Below the pieces are notes generated by a model that was given only the letters and a program-made list of their open reading frames with translations, was not told the origin of the DNA and made no database searches. Shown here in pieces: positions 9,041 through 20,604 of a stretch of 64,000 nt of DNA. Source of the DNA: Streptomyces mayonensis (GTDB lineage Bacteria > Actinomycetota > Actinomycetes > Streptomycetales > Streptomycetaceae); the NCBI RefSeq assembly GCF_018982965.1, contig NZ_JACBYP010000004.1, positions 1 to 64,000 of the forward strand. The letters run 5' to 3'. The position numbers and the translations under genes were made by a program. How positions within the stretch are numbered: the first letter of the stretch is position 1; each line of letters starts with the position of its first letter.

Positions 9041-9123
9041 CGCCGGTGCCCGGGACATCCGCGGGGCTCCGGCCGGACGGTGCCGCCCCGGCATTGTCAG
9101 TGGCGTAGGGCAGCATCGGAGAT

Positions 9124-10575
9124 GTGAGAACCTCGCCCACGATCCTGCATCTCGACATGGACGCCTTCTACGCCTCGGTGGAGCAGGCGTCCAAGCCGAG
9201 CCTGCGCGGCAAGGCCGTGGTCGTGGGAGGCCTCGGGCCGCGCGGTGTGGTCGCCACCGCCTCGTACGAGGCGCGGATCTTCGGGGTGCACTCGGCGATG
9301 CCCATGAGCCAGGCCCGGCGGCTGGCTCCCAACGCGGCGTATCTGGTCCCGCGCTTCGAGCTGTACCGGTCGATCAGCGAGCAGGTGATGCGGCTGTTGC
9401 GGGAGCTGTCCCCGCTGGTGGAGCCGCTGAGCCTGGACGAGGCCTTCGTGGACCTGGAGGCGGGCGGCTCGGCCCGGGACGCGGAGTCCGCACGGCTGGC
9501 CGGGACGAAACTGCGCGCGGACATCCGCGCCGTCACCGGACTCACCGGGTCCGTGGGCCTGGCCGCCTCCAAGATGCTGGCCAAGATCGCTTCCGAGGAG
9601 GCCAAGCCCGACGGACTGGTCCTGATCCCGCCGGGTACCGAGCGGGCCATGCTGGAGCCGATGACCGTGCGGACCCTGCCCGGGGTCGGACCGGCGACGG
9701 GGGACCACCTGCGGCGGGCCGGCATCACCACGGTCGGCGAACTCGCGGAGGCGGGCGAGGACGAGCTGGTGCGGCTGCTGGGCAGGGCGCACGGCCACGC
9801 CCTCCACGCGATGGCCCTGGCCCGCGACGAGCGGCCGGTGGTGGCCGAGCGGGAGACCAAGTCCGTGTCCGTGGAGGACACCTATGACGTGGACATCCAC
9901 GACCGGGTGCGCGTCGGCGTCGAGGTGGAGCGGCTGGCGGACCGTTGTGTGCGGCGGCTGCGCGGGTCCGGACTGTCCGGGCGGACCATCGTGCTCAAGG
10001 TGCGCAGGTACGACTTCGCGACGCTCACGCGTTCCGAGACCCTGCGCGGCCCCACGGACGACCCGTCGGTGGTGCGGGAGGCCGCCGCACGGCTGCTGGA
10101 CTCCGTCGACACGACGGGCGGCGTGCGGCTGCTCGGCGTCGGCGTCAGCGGCCTCGCCGACTACACGCAGGAGGACCTGTTCGCGCAGGCGGCCGGCGGC
10201 CGGGACGAGGAACCGGCCGAGGAACCGGAGCCCGATCCCGTCGCCGAGCCCCGTCCGGTCCCCGCCGAGCGCCGGTGGCCGTCCGGACACGACGTCCGGC
10301 ACGCGCGGTACGGGCACGGCTGGGTGCAGGGCAGCGGCCTCGGTCGGGTCACCGTGCGGTTCGAGACGCCGTACTCCGGGACCGGCCGGGTGCGGACCTT
10401 CCCGATGGAAGACCCGGACCTGACCCCCGCCGACCCGCTGCCGCTGATCCCGCCCGTGCCACGAAGAGCCGGCGGGGCTGAGGCGGAGCGTCAGCCCTCG
10501 TCGTTGCCCTTGCCCGCCAGCTTGCCGAAGTCGCGGTCGGGCGGCGGGGGAGGTGCCGCCACGTCGAGCCCGTAG
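9124..10575 (+). CDS. dinB: DNA polymerase IV (Y-family, DinB)
   Basis: 483 residues. The Y-family catalytic core has LHLDMDAFYASVEQ at the N-terminus and SLDEAFVDLE further in, giving the acidic metal-binding residues. The helix-hairpin-helix (TLPGVGPATGDHLRRAGI) and little-finger domains follow. It carries out error-prone translesion synthesis in the cytoplasm. The C-terminal ~130 residues are long, low-complexity and Pro/Glu-rich (EEPAEEPEPDPVAEP) and then contain a short repeat-like RHARYGHGWVQGSGLGRVTV. No clear beta-clamp motif was noted. It starts with GTG at 9124 after GGAG. Its last 85 nt overlap the oppositely oriented PRC-barrel gene. Confidence 0.92.
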   Translation: MRTSPTILHLDMDAFYASVEQASKPSLRGKAVVVGGLGPRGVVATASYEARIFGVHSAMPMSQARRLAPNAAYLVPRFELYRSISEQVMRLLRELSPLVEPLSLDEAFVDLEAGGSARDAESARLAGTKLRADIRAVTGLTGSVGLAASKMLAKIASEEAKPDGLVLIPPGTERAMLEPMTVRTLPGVGPATGDHLRRAGITTVGELAEAGEDELVRLLGRAHGHALHAMALARDERPVVAERETKSVSVEDTYDVDIHDRVRVGVEVERLADRCVRRLRGSGLSGRTIVLKVRRYDFATLTRSETLRGPTDDPSVVREAAARLLDSVDTTGGVRLLGVGVSGLADYTQEDLFAQAAGGRDEEPAEEPEPDPVAEPRPVPAERRWPSGHDVRHARYGHGWVQGSGLGRVTVRFETPYSGTGRVRTFPMEDPDLTPADPLPLIPPVPRRAGGAEAERQPSSLPLPASLPKSRSGGGGGAATSSP

Positions 10576-10868
10576 TGGTGGTAGAGCTGCAGCTCCTGCT
10601 CCGGCGAGAGATGCCGGCCGACACCGAAGTCGGGTGCCTCCTTGATCAGGGCCCGGTCGAAGGGCACCCGCAGCGTGCCGTCGACCAGCTCGCTCGGCTC
10701 CAGCGGGACGAAGGCGTCCCGGCTGAAGAGGCCGGTGCGTATCGCCGCCCACTCGGGGACGCCGGTGGCATCGTCGAGATACACCTCGTCCACGGTGCCG
10801 ATCCTGGTGCCGTCGCGGTCGAACGCCTTGCGGCCGATCAGGTTCCGCGGATCGATGTCAGTACGCAC
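10491..10868 (-). CDS. PRC-barrel domain protein
   Basis: 125 residues. A PRC-barrel fold occupies residues ~1-75 (LIGRKAFDRDGTRIGTVDEV, then YLDDATGVPEWAAIRTGLF). A C-terminal extension includes LSPEQELQLYHHYGLD and a Pro-rich run. PRC-barrel domains occur in RimM and in photosynthetic reaction-centre H subunits. Stand-alone actinobacterial ones are of unknown function and often stress-associated. The GTG at 10868 was chosen over an upstream ATG at 10931 because GGAGG lies 5-6 nt ahead on the minus strand and the protein then begins MRTDIDPRNL, close to the domain. It converges with dinB and overlaps it by 85 nt. Confidence 0.83.
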   Translation of the reverse strand: MRTDIDPRNLIGRKAFDRDGTRIGTVDEVYLDDATGVPEWAAIRTGLFSRDAFVPLEPSELVDGTLRVPFDRALIKEAPDFGVGRHLSPEQELQLYHHYGLDVAAPPPPPDRDFGKLAGKGNDEG

Positions 10869-11022
10869 GGGGCCCTCCACTTGATCGCACCACTGGGCCG
10901 CACTGGGATAGCACACCAGCCGCCGAATCATCCGTAAGAACTACAAAAAACCACATATGGCCGCTCGGCCACTCGAAGGTCCGGGCCGCGGCCTCGCTGG
11001 TACGCTGGCAAACGGCCGCTGA

Positions 11023-11226
11023 CCCCGTGCGGGAGAGTCCTCCAGCCACCACCGGAGGCGCCGAAGGAGCAAATCCTCCCCGGAATCTCTCAGGCCCACG
11101 TACCGCACGGACGAGGTCACTCTGGAAAGCAGAGCGGATGTCGACGGCTTCCGCTCTCACCGACGGTGAAAGCCGGGAGCCCTCGGGCCGTCCCGGTGAA
11201 GCTCTCAGGTCGAGATGACAGAGGGG
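11023..11226 (+). promoter_or_regulatory. Tandem glycine riboswitch upstream of gcvP
   Basis: Two glycine aptamers lie head to tail. Aptamer 1 (~11023-11112) has gcgggagagtcc, a variable hairpin, gcgccgaaggagcaaatcc and aatctctcaggccc. Aptamer 2 (~11113-11226) has tctggaaagcagagc, caccgacggtgaaagcc and gaagctctcaggtc, then a short purine tail. The paired GGAGAG / CTCTCAGG and CCGAAGGAGCAAA / GGTGAAAGC elements are diagnostic for the class. Glycine binding would raise gcvP expression. It ends ~65 nt before the gcvP start, whose AGGAGG is at 11277-11282. A possible -10 TACGCT lies at 11001-11006. Confidence 0.9.
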
Positions 11227-11290
11227 GAGGCCGTCAGGGTACCCGCGCCGTGGTGCCCCTCGAAGGTCGTCAGACCAGGAGGCCTCCGCA

Positions 11291-14176
<2,886 letters not shown>

Positions 14177-14203
14177 CTTCCGCGAGCGCCTCCGCGACGG
14201 AGT

Positions 14204-14242
14204 GGCTCCGCCCTCGCCCGTCCCCCGGGCCGGGGCGGAGCC
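14204..14242. terminator. Bidirectional hairpin between gcvP and the molbindin gene
   Basis: A 10-bp G/C stem (14204-14213 ggctccgccc with 14233-14242) encloses a 19-nt loop. It lies between the two convergent stops at 14176 and 14253. There is no U-tract, as is usual for Streptomyces hairpin terminators. Confidence 0.55.
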
Positions 14243-14252
14243 GCTCGGCGTC

Positions 14253-14672
14253 TCAGGGGGTGGCCAGCGAGACCTCCGTCGACTTGATCAGGGCGACGAC
14301 CGGAACGCCGGGGGACAGGCCCAGTTCGTCGGCCGACTGCCGGGTGACGACGGCGGTCAGTTCGGCGTCGTCGACGGCGACCGACACGGAGGCCATCGCG
14401 CCGCCCGCGGTCACGGCGGTGACCGAGCCCGGCAGCCGGTTGCGCACGGACAGGCCCTCGACGGGGCCGGTGGCCAGGGCGACCTGGGTCGACTTCACCA
14501 GCGCCCGGACGGCGGACCCGGCGGCGAGGGACAGGTCGTCGGCGGCCTCCCGGGTGATCGCCGCGATCAGGTGCCGGCCGCCCGCGAGGCGGACCCCGAC
14601 CGTCGCCATGGCCTCTCCCGGAGTGACGGCGGTGACGATGCCGGGGAGCTGGTTGCGGATGCTCAGGCTCAT
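14253..14672 (-). CDS. Tandem Mop-domain molybdate-binding protein (molbindin-like)
   Basis: 139 residues made of two Mop/TOBE repeats. Each starts with a version of LS(I/V)RNxLPGxVTAVTxGxAMA (residues ~3-20 and ~73-90) and ends with VxALxKST(Q/E)V(A/S)LAT. Di-Mop proteins assemble into oligomers that bind several molybdate or tungstate anions and are thought to store or buffer cytoplasmic molybdate. No transport (ModABC) or ModE regulator gene is adjacent. The ATG at 14672 begins the first repeat directly; an upstream ATG at 14762 would add a non-conserved tail. The ribosome-binding site is weak (GGTG). Confidence 0.87.
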   Translation of the reverse strand: MSLSIRNQLPGIVTAVTPGEAMATVGVRLAGGRHLIAAITREAADDLSLAAGSAVRALVKSTQVALATGPVEGLSVRNRLPGSVTAVTAGGAMASVSVAVDDAELTAVVTRQSADELGLSPGVPVVALIKSTEVSLATP

Positions 14673-14768
14673 GGGGGCACCGTAGTCCGACCAGGGTGCG
14701 ATGCCCGGTATGCGGATGTGTACGGGGCGGCCGGGTTCGCACGCATCCCCCGAACGAGGCATTGGGTA

Positions 14769-14786
14769 TAACGCGATATAGCGTTA
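14769..14786. promoter_or_regulatory. Palindromic operator candidate upstream of the DUF1707 gene
   Basis: taacgcgatatagcgtta is an inverted repeat with 6-bp arms around GATATA, in an A/T-rich patch that stands out from its surroundings. Its core CGATATAGCGTT is one base off CGATATATCGTT found at 25696-25707 just upstream of the padR gene. A PadR-type repressor binding both is a reasonable inference. Confidence 0.5.
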
Positions 14787-14840
14787 GTCTGGGCGTGGTC
14801 GGGGCGCATGCAGAGCGCCTTGGGGAATCGGGGTGGAGCG

Positions 14841-15434
14841 ATGTCGGTACAGCCCGCACACGGTGGTGAGTCGCTCGTGATCCGTGCCTCGCACGCGGAC
14901 CGGGACCGGGTCGTGGACGTGCTCGGCGCGGCGGCCGGTGACGGACGGCTGACCGCCGGGGAGCTGGACGAGCGGGTCGGGGCCGCGCTCTCGGCGCGCA
15001 CGCTGGGGGAACTGGTCGCCCTGACCGCCGACCTGCCGGCCGAGGCCGCGGTGCGGACACCCGAGGCCAAGGACGTCGTCCGGATCGAACAGCAGGGGGC
15101 GTCCACGCGGCGGGGCGAGGGATGGGTCGTACCGCGGCGGATGGAGATCCGGTCGGCCTGGGGCGAGGTGACGCTCGACCTCGCCCGTGCCGTGATCACC
15201 CACGGCACCCTCCATATCGACCTAGACCTGCACGCCGGGTCGCTCAAGCTCCTGACCCGGCCCGGCATCGTGGTGGACACCGACTCGCTGACGGCGAGCT
15301 TCGCCGAGGTGAAGGCCCCGCGGACGGTCGACACAGGGGTGCCCGTGACGCTGCGGGTCGAGATAGCGGGCACGATCAGCTACGGGAAGATCGTGGTGCG
15401 TGCGCCGCGCCGGAGGTTCGGGCGGAAGGGGTAG
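14841..15434 (+). CDS. DUF1707 (SHOCT-like) domain protein
   Basis: 197 residues. The N-terminal DUF1707 domain (~12-62) has the family pattern IRASHADRDRVVDVLGAAAG, then DGRLTAGELDERVGAALSAR and TLGELVALTADLP. The C-terminal half (~85-197) is a beta-rich region with repeated hydrophobic strands (GEVTLDLARAVI, GTLHIDLDLHAGSLKLL), resembling DUF4097 or cell-wall-active beta-helix domains. There is no membrane segment. The start is ambiguous: ATG 14841 follows GTGGAG very closely, and ATG 14808 would add MQSALGNRGGA. The palindrome at 14769-14786 overlaps its promoter region, suggesting repressor control. Function unknown. Confidence 0.8.
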   Translation: MSVQPAHGGESLVIRASHADRDRVVDVLGAAAGDGRLTAGELDERVGAALSARTLGELVALTADLPAEAAVRTPEAKDVVRIEQQGASTRRGEGWVVPRRMEIRSAWGEVTLDLARAVITHGTLHIDLDLHAGSLKLLTRPGIVVDTDSLTASFAEVKAPRTVDTGVPVTLRVEIAGTISYGKIVVRAPRRRFGRKG

Positions 15435-15459
15435 GCGCCGACGGCTCCCGCCCAGGAAG

Positions 15460-15582
15460 TCGCGTGGCCTCGTACCCGCGCGGCCTCGTACCCACCTGGT
15501 CCCGTACCGCGTGGCCGTCTCGTACCGCGTGGCCGTCTCGTACCGCGTGGTTTCGTACCCGTGTGGGCTTGTACCGCGGAAG
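15460..15582. repeat. Short tandem repeats between the DUF1707 gene and kdp
   Basis: An 18-bp unit (cgtaccgcgtggccgtct) is repeated exactly at 15503-15520 and 15521-15538, with a third partial copy at 15539-15549. Looser variants of cGTACCcGcGtGG extend across ~15460-15580. The repeats are non-coding as far as I can tell. Confidence 0.85.
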
Positions 15583-15619
15583 CCGTGAGGACTCGTAAGA
15601 GATCCGTCAAAGGCGTACA

Positions 15620-15655
15620 GACCGCCGTATGAGAGGCGTCAACGGCGGTCCTTTT
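15620..15655 (+). terminator. Hairpin with T-run upstream of the kdp operon
   Basis: GACCGCCGT (15620-15628) pairs with ACGGCGGTC (15642-15650) and is followed by CTTTTC. It could terminate the DUF1707 transcript or, since kdp starts 70 nt downstream, act as an attenuator in a kdp leader. The T-run is unusually good for Streptomyces. Confidence 0.6.
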
Positions 15656-15719
15656 CGGTCGCACAGGAGCTTTCCTCGAAGCGTCCTAGTTGCAACCGAA
15701 CTCACTCCAGGAGCTCACG

Positions 15720-15803
15720 ATGGCCGATCTGGCCTTCGTCGTCACCACGGTCGCGGTCTTCGCGCTGGTGGCTCTCGTCGCCAAGGGGGTGACGAAGCTG
15801 TGA
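15720..15803 (+). CDS. 27-residue hydrophobic small protein preceding kdpF
   Basis: A short ORF starting ATG at 15720 with AGGAG at 15709-15713 (6-nt spacing). It encodes a single predicted membrane helix ([20 protein letters not shown]) with a basic tail AKGVTKL. Its TGA overlaps the kdpF GTG (GTGA), so the two are translationally coupled. Similar small ORFs sit before kdpF in other actinobacteria as far as I recall, but I cannot verify that here. It could be a second KdpF-like subunit stabilising the pump, or a leader whose translation gates kdpF. The good ribosome-binding site, coupling and helix all favour a real gene. Confidence 0.7.
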   Translation: MADLAFVVTTVAVFALVALVAKGVTKL

Positions 15804-15889
15804 CCGCCGAGAACATCGTCGGCCTGATCGTGGCCGTCGCCCTGCTGGGCTACCTCGTACTCGCCCTGATCTTCCCGGAGAGGTTCTGA
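15800..15889 (+). CDS. kdpF: K+-transporting ATPase small subunit KdpF
   Basis: 29 residues with a single transmembrane helix, matching the usual KdpF length and the pattern [20 protein letters not shown] ending IFPERF. In E. coli KdpF is a lipid-like stabiliser of the KdpABC complex. The GTG start overlaps the stop of the 27-residue ORF. kdpA begins 9 nt after the kdpF stop, so it is the first canonical gene of the kdpFABC operon. Confidence 0.92.
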   Translation: MTAENIVGLIVAVALLGYLVLALIFPERF

Positions 15890-15897
15890 GCGCCGAC

Positions 15898-17559
15898 ATG
15901 GGTCCCACAACCGCCGGCGTGCTCCAGGCGCTGGCCCTCATCGGTGCCCTTGCGGTCGCGCACGTCCCGCTGGGCAACCACATGGCCCGGGTCTACTCCT
16001 CCGACCGGCACTGGCGTGTGGAGAAGTGGATCTACAAGGGCATCGGTGCCGACCCCGACACACAGATGCGCTGGACCGCGTACCTGCGCGGTGTGCTCGC
16101 CTTCTCCGTCGCCGGGGTCCTCTTCCTCTACCTGCTCCAGCGCCTCCAGGGTGTCCTGCCGGGCTCGCTCGGCTTCGACGCGGTGGCGCCCGCGCAGGCC
16201 TTCAACACCGCCGCCTCCTTCGTGGCCAACACCAACTGGCAGTCGTACTCCGGCGAACAGACGATGGGCCACGTCGTGCAGACCGCGGGTCTGGCGGTGC
16301 AGAACTTCGTCTCCGCGGCGGTCGGCATGGCGGTCGCCGTGGCCCTCGTGCGCGGTTTCGCCCGCACCCGCGGCGGCGAGCTGGGCAACTTCTGGTCGGA
16401 CCTGGTGCGCGGAGTCACGCGCGTGCTGGTGCCGCTGGCCGTCGTCGGCGCGCTCGTGCTGGTCGCCTGCGGGGTCGTGCAGAACTTCTCCGGCATCCAC
16501 GAGGTCGGCCAGTTCATGGGCGGCTCGCAGCAGTGGAACGGCGGGGCCGTCGCCTCGCAGGAGGTCATCAAGGAGCTGGGCACCAACGGCGGCGGCTACT
16601 TCAACGCCAACAGCGCCCACCCCTTCGAGAACCCGACGGCCTTCACGAACCTCTTCGAGGTCTTCCTGATCCTGCTGATCCCGGTCGCCCTCACCAGGAC
16701 CTTCGGTGTCATGGCCGGCTCGGTGCGCCAGGGGTACGCGATCCTCGCGGCCATGGCCACGATCTGGGTCGGCTTCGTCGCCCTGATGATGTGGACCGAG
16801 CTTGCCCACCACGGCCCGGCGCTGCAGGCGGCCGGCGGGGCGATGGAGGGCAAGGAGCTGCGGTTCGGGATCGGCGGCTCGTCGCTCTTCGCAGTGAGTA
16901 CGACGCTCACCTCCACCGGCGCCGTCGACTCCTTCCACTCCTCGTACACCGGACTGGGCGGCGGGATCGCCCTGCTGGGCATGATGCTCGGGGAGATCGC
17001 ACCGGGCGGGGTCGGCTCCGGGCTCTACGGCATGCTGATCATGGCGGTCGTCGCGGTCTTCATCGCGGGGCTCATGGTCGGCCGTACACCGGAGTACCTC
17101 GGCAAGAAGATCGGCCCCCGCGAGATCAAGCTCGCGGCCGTCTACATCCTGATCACGCCGGCGCTGGTCCTGGTCTTCACCGCGCTGTCCCTGGCCCTGC
17201 CGACTCCGCCGCACTCGATGCTCAACCCCGGCGCGCACGGCTTCTCCGAGGTCCTGTACGCCTTCACCTCCGCCGCGAACAACAACGGCTCCGCCTTCGC
17301 CGGGCTGAACGCGAACACCGACTGGTTCAACACCACGACCGGGCTCGCGATGCTGCTCGGACGGTTCCTGCCGATGGTGTTCGTCCTGGCCCTGGCCGGA
17401 TCGCTGGCCGGGCAGCGGCCGGTGCCGGTCACCGCGGGCACCCTGCGCACCGAGAAGCCGATGTTCACCGGCCTGCTCGTGGGCGCCATCCTGATCATCG
17501 TCGGTCTCACCTACTTCCCGGCGCTGGCCCTGGGCCCGCTGGCGGAAGGGCTGGCGTGA
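15898..17559 (+). CDS. kdpA: K+-transporting ATPase subunit A (KdpA), potassium channel-like subunit
   Basis: 553 residues, the usual KdpA length, with about ten membrane helices and the four degenerate selectivity-filter loops of the superfamily of K+ transporters. The characteristic segment [20 protein letters not shown] is present, as is [20 protein letters not shown]. KdpA selects and passes K+ from the outside into the complex, powered by KdpB. The ATG at 15898 is 9 nt after kdpF. The kdpA stop TGA overlaps the kdpB ATG (ATGA), a coupled pair. Confidence 0.97.
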   Translation: MGPTTAGVLQALALIGALAVAHVPLGNHMARVYSSDRHWRVEKWIYKGIGADPDTQMRWTAYLRGVLAFSVAGVLFLYLLQRLQGVLPGSLGFDAVAPAQAFNTAASFVANTNWQSYSGEQTMGHVVQTAGLAVQNFVSAAVGMAVAVALVRGFARTRGGELGNFWSDLVRGVTRVLVPLAVVGALVLVACGVVQNFSGIHEVGQFMGGSQQWNGGAVASQEVIKELGTNGGGYFNANSAHPFENPTAFTNLFEVFLILLIPVALTRTFGVMAGSVRQGYAILAAMATIWVGFVALMMWTELAHHGPALQAAGGAMEGKELRFGIGGSSLFAVSTTLTSTGAVDSFHSSYTGLGGGIALLGMMLGEIAPGGVGSGLYGMLIMAVVAVFIAGLMVGRTPEYLGKKIGPREIKLAAVYILITPALVLVFTALSLALPTPPHSMLNPGAHGFSEVLYAFTSAANNNGSAFAGLNANTDWFNTTTGLAMLLGRFLPMVFVLALAGSLAGQRPVPVTAGTLRTEKPMFTGLLVGAILIIVGLTYFPALALGPLAEGLA

Positions 17560-19748
17560 TGACCGCCCGTACCCGGAAACACGAGGACGACATGTCCGAC
17601 TCCCTGCCCGACTCCGAGCCCGCCGTCAAGGACCCGGCGTCCCCCGCCGCCGTGGCCACCGCCGACGCCACGGAGCGACGGGCGCCGCACGACGGCTCGC
17701 CCACCGGCCGCCCGTCCGGCGGCGGCCGCGTCGGCGGCGGCCTCTTCGAACCCGCGCGGCTGCTCGCCGCGCTGCCCGAGGCGTTCCGCAAACTCGACCC
17801 GCGGGTGATGGTCACATCACCGGTGATGTTCGTGGTGTGGGCCGGCTCGGTGCTGACCACCGCCTGCTCCTTCACCGACCCGGGGGACTGGTTCGGCTGG
17901 ACCATCAGCGCCTGGCTCTGGCTGACCGTCGTCTTCGCCAACCTCGCGGAGGCCGTCGCCGAGGGCCGCGGCAAGGCGCAGGCCGACACCCTGCGCCGGG
18001 CGAAGACGGATGCCGTCGCCCGCCGGGCCGACGGCTCCACCGTCCCCGGCGCGGAACTGGCGGTGGGCGACCTGGTGGTGTGCGAGGCCGGCGACGTCGT
18101 CCCCGGCGACGGCGACGTCGTCGAGGGCGTCGCCTCGGTCGACGAGTCCGCGATCACCGGCGAGTCGGCGCCCGTCATCCGTGAGTCGGGCGGCGACCGC
18201 AGCGCCGTGACCGGCGGGACGAAGGTCCTCTCCGACCGCATCGTCGTCCGGATCACCACGAAGCCGGGCGAGACCTTCATCGACCGGATGATCGGTCTCG
18301 TCGAGGGCGCGGCCCGGCAGAAGACGCCGAACGAGGTCGCGCTGAACATCCTGCTGGCCTCGCTGACGATCGTCTTCCTGCTGGCCTGCGCCACGCTGAC
18401 GCCGTTCGCCGAGCACGCGGGCACCCGGCTGTCCCTGGTCGTGCTGGTCGCGCTGCTGGTCTGCCTCATCCCCACCACGATCGGTGCCCTGCTCTCCGCG
18501 ATCGGCATCGCCGGCATGGACCGCCTGGTGCAGCGCAACGTGCTGGCCATGTCGGGCCGTGCGGTCGAGGCCTCCGGCGACGTCTCCACCCTGCTCCTCG
18601 ACAAGACCGGCACCATCACGCTCGGCAACCGGCAGGCGGCGGCGTTCGTGCCGGTGCGCGGCACGACCGAGGCCGAGCTGGCGGACGCCGCACAGCTGTC
18701 CTCGCTGGCCGACGAGACGCCCGAGGGCCGCTCGGTCGTCGTGCTCGCCAAGGAGCGGTACGGACTGCGCGAACGGCACCGGGGCGAGCTGACCGGTGCC
18801 GAGTGGGTCTCCTTCACCGCCCAGACACGGATGTCCGGCGTGGACGTCCAGGGGCGACGGATCCGCAAGGGCGCGGCCGGCGCGGTGACCGCGTGGGTGC
18901 GCGAGCACGGCGGCGAGGTCGCGGAGGACACGGAGCGGCTGGCCGACGGCATCTCCGAGGAGGGCGGCACACCGCTGCTCGTCGCCGTGGAGGACGCGGA
19001 GGGGGCGCGGGTCCTCGGGGTCGTCCATCTCAAGGACGTCGTGAAGCAGGGCATGCGGCAGCGGTTCGAGGAACTGCGGCGGATGGGCATCAGGACCGTC
19101 ATGATCACCGGCGACAACCCGCTGACGGCCAAGGCGATCGCCGACGAGGCGGGCGTCGACGACTTCCTCGCCGAAGCCACGCCCGAGGACAAGATGGCGC
19201 TCATCAAGCGGGAGCAGGCCGGCGGCAAGCTCGTCGCGATGACCGGCGACGGCACCAACGACGCCCCGGCGCTCGCGCAGGCCGACGTCGGGGTGGCCAT
19301 GAACACCGGTACGTCGGCCGCCAAGGAGGCCGGCAACATGGTCGACCTCGACTCCGACCCGACCAAGCTGATCGAGATCGTCGAGATCGGCAAGCAGCTG
19401 CTGATCACACGCGGGGCGCTCACGACGTTCTCCATAGCCAACGACGTCGCCAAGTACTTCGCGATCATCCCGGCGCTGTTCGCGGCGGTGTACCCGGGCC
19501 TCGACAAGCTCAACATCATGCGCCTGTCCTCGCCGGACTCGGCCATCCTGTCCGCGGTCGTCTTCAACGCGCTGATCATCGTCGTGCTGGTGCCCCTCGC
19601 CCTGCGCGGAGTGCGCTACCGGCCGGTGAGTGCGGACCGCATGCTGCGCCGCAATCTCGCGGTCTACGGCCTGGGCGGGCTGATCGTCCCCTTCCTCGGC
19701 ATCAAGGCCGTCGACCTGCTCCTGTCCCTCGTTCCCGGAATCGGCTGA
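17559..19748 (+). CDS. kdpB: K+-transporting P-type ATPase subunit B (KdpB)
   Basis: 729 residues from the coupled ATG at 17559. A second in-frame ATG at 17592 ([10 protein letters not shown]) has its own GAGGA and may be the true start. The phosphorylated aspartate is D348 in [14 protein letters not shown]. Other P-type motifs are the actuator-domain [17 protein letters not shown] and the hinge [18 protein letters not shown]. It hydrolyses ATP to drive K+ uptake through KdpA. The N-terminal ~60 residues are an acidic, disordered extension ([20 protein letters not shown]) longer than in E. coli KdpB (682 residues). The serine used for inhibitory phosphorylation in the TGES loop is present (TGESAP). 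Confidence 0.97.
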   Translation: MTARTRKHEDDMSDSLPDSEPAVKDPASPAAVATADATERRAPHDGSPTGRPSGGGRVGGGLFEPARLLAALPEAFRKLDPRVMVTSPVMFVVWAGSVLTTACSFTDPGDWFGWTISAWLWLTVVFANLAEAVAEGRGKAQADTLRRAKTDAVARRADGSTVPGAELAVGDLVVCEAGDVVPGDGDVVEGVASVDESAITGESAPVIRESGGDRSAVTGGTKVLSDRIVVRITTKPGETFIDRMIGLVEGAARQKTPNEVALNILLASLTIVFLLACATLTPFAEHAGTRLSLVVLVALLVCLIPTTIGALLSAIGIAGMDRLVQRNVLAMSGRAVEASGDVSTLLLDKTGTITLGNRQAAAFVPVRGTTEAELADAAQLSSLADETPEGRSVVVLAKERYGLRERHRGELTGAEWVSFTAQTRMSGVDVQGRRIRKGAAGAVTAWVREHGGEVAEDTERLADGISEEGGTPLLVAVEDAEGARVLGVVHLKDVVKQGMRQRFEELRRMGIRTVMITGDNPLTAKAIADEAGVDDFLAEATPEDKMALIKREQAGGKLVAMTGDGTNDAPALAQADVGVAMNTGTSAAKEAGNMVDLDSDPTKLIEIVEIGKQLLITRGALTTFSIANDVAKYFAIIPALFAAVYPGLDKLNIMRLSSPDSAILSAVVFNALIIVVLVPLALRGVRYRPVSADRMLRRNLAVYGLGGLIVPFLGIKAVDLLLSLVPGIG

Positions 19749-19753
19749 CCGTC

Positions 19754-20422
19754 ATGAAGAACTCGGTATCGAACACGGCGCGGTTGCTCGCCGCCGGTCT
19801 GCGGGCCCTCCTGGTGCTCACCCTGGTCACCGGCGTGGCCTACCCCCTGGTGGTGACGGGGGCCGCCCAGGCCCTCTTCCCCGGCAAGGCGGACGGCTCC
19901 CAGGTCTCGGCGGACGGCCGGGTAGTGGGCTCCTCGCTGATCGGACAGTCGTACAACCTGCCGCTCAAGGCGGGCCAGGAGACTCCCGAACCGGATCTGA
20001 AGTGGTTCCAGGGGCGGCCGGCCAACGGACTGGGGGAGAACACCCTCAACACCCAGTACCGGCTGATCGTCTCCGGTGCCACCAACCTGGCCGCCGACAA
20101 CCCGGAGCTGGTCGGGCAGGTGAAGGCTGCCCAGGCCGCCGTCATCAGGGACAACTCCGTGCCCGGCAGCCCCGTCCGGCGGGAGGACGTCCCCGCCGAC
20201 GCGGTGACCTCCTCCGGCTCGGGACTCGACCCGCACATCTCCCCGGAGTATGCCCGGTTGCAGGTGGGCCGGGTCGCCCACGAGAACGGCCTGAGCGTCG
20301 TGCGGGTGCGGGAGCTCGTCGACCGGCACACCGAGGGCCGGACGCTCGGCTTCATCGGTGAGCCGGCGGTGAACGTCCTCGAGCTGAACATCGCCCTCAA
20401 GCAGCTCCTGGCGAAGAGCTGA
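19754..20422 (+). CDS. kdpC: K+-transporting ATPase subunit C (KdpC)
   Basis: 222 residues with one N-terminal membrane anchor (ALLVLTLVTGVAYPLVVTG) and a soluble domain on the outside. Family marks are YPLVVTGAAQALFPGKADGS, SLIGQSYN and GSGLDPHISPEYARLQVGRV. It assembles and stabilises the Kdp complex and raises ATP affinity. It starts 5 nt after kdpB and ends the operon. No kdpD/kdpE sensor pair follows, so control must come from elsewhere or from leader elements upstream. Confidence 0.95.
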   Translation: MKNSVSNTARLLAAGLRALLVLTLVTGVAYPLVVTGAAQALFPGKADGSQVSADGRVVGSSLIGQSYNLPLKAGQETPEPDLKWFQGRPANGLGENTLNTQYRLIVSGATNLAADNPELVGQVKAAQAAVIRDNSVPGSPVRREDVPADAVTSSGSGLDPHISPEYARLQVGRVAHENGLSVVRVRELVDRHTEGRTLGFIGEPAVNVLELNIALKQLLAKS

Positions 20423-20527
20423 GAAGCACTGGGAGGAGCTGAGAGGAGGCTGGAGTGGCTGAGCGGTGCCCCGCCCCGTCTCGGGGACCGGCCGGCCACG
20501 GACCGTGACCGGGTCCGGACACGGGGC

Positions 20528-20563
20528 GGGGCCGGTTCGCAGCCGCGGCTGCGAACCGGCCCC
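20528..20563. terminator. 36-bp perfect palindrome, bidirectional terminator
   Basis: Two 18-base arms (20528-20545 and 20546-20563) are exact reverse complements with no spacer, centred on ccgcgg. It lies between the convergent kdpC (stop 20422) and DUF5999 (stop 20605) genes and would form a very stable hairpin in either transcript. There is no T-run. Confidence 0.75.
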
Positions 20564-20604
20564 AGGGCGCTCGGGCGAGCGGTCCCGCTCCGCCCGGCGG
20601 GTGA

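Noticed and set aside
15460..15582. Tandem 18-bp repeats considered as a CRISPR array
   Set aside because: Repeats are contiguous with no spacers, and no cas genes are near.
15600..15720. c-di-AMP (ydaO) riboswitch before kdp
   Set aside because: kdp genes can carry one in other phyla, but none of the conserved ydaO core segments could be found.
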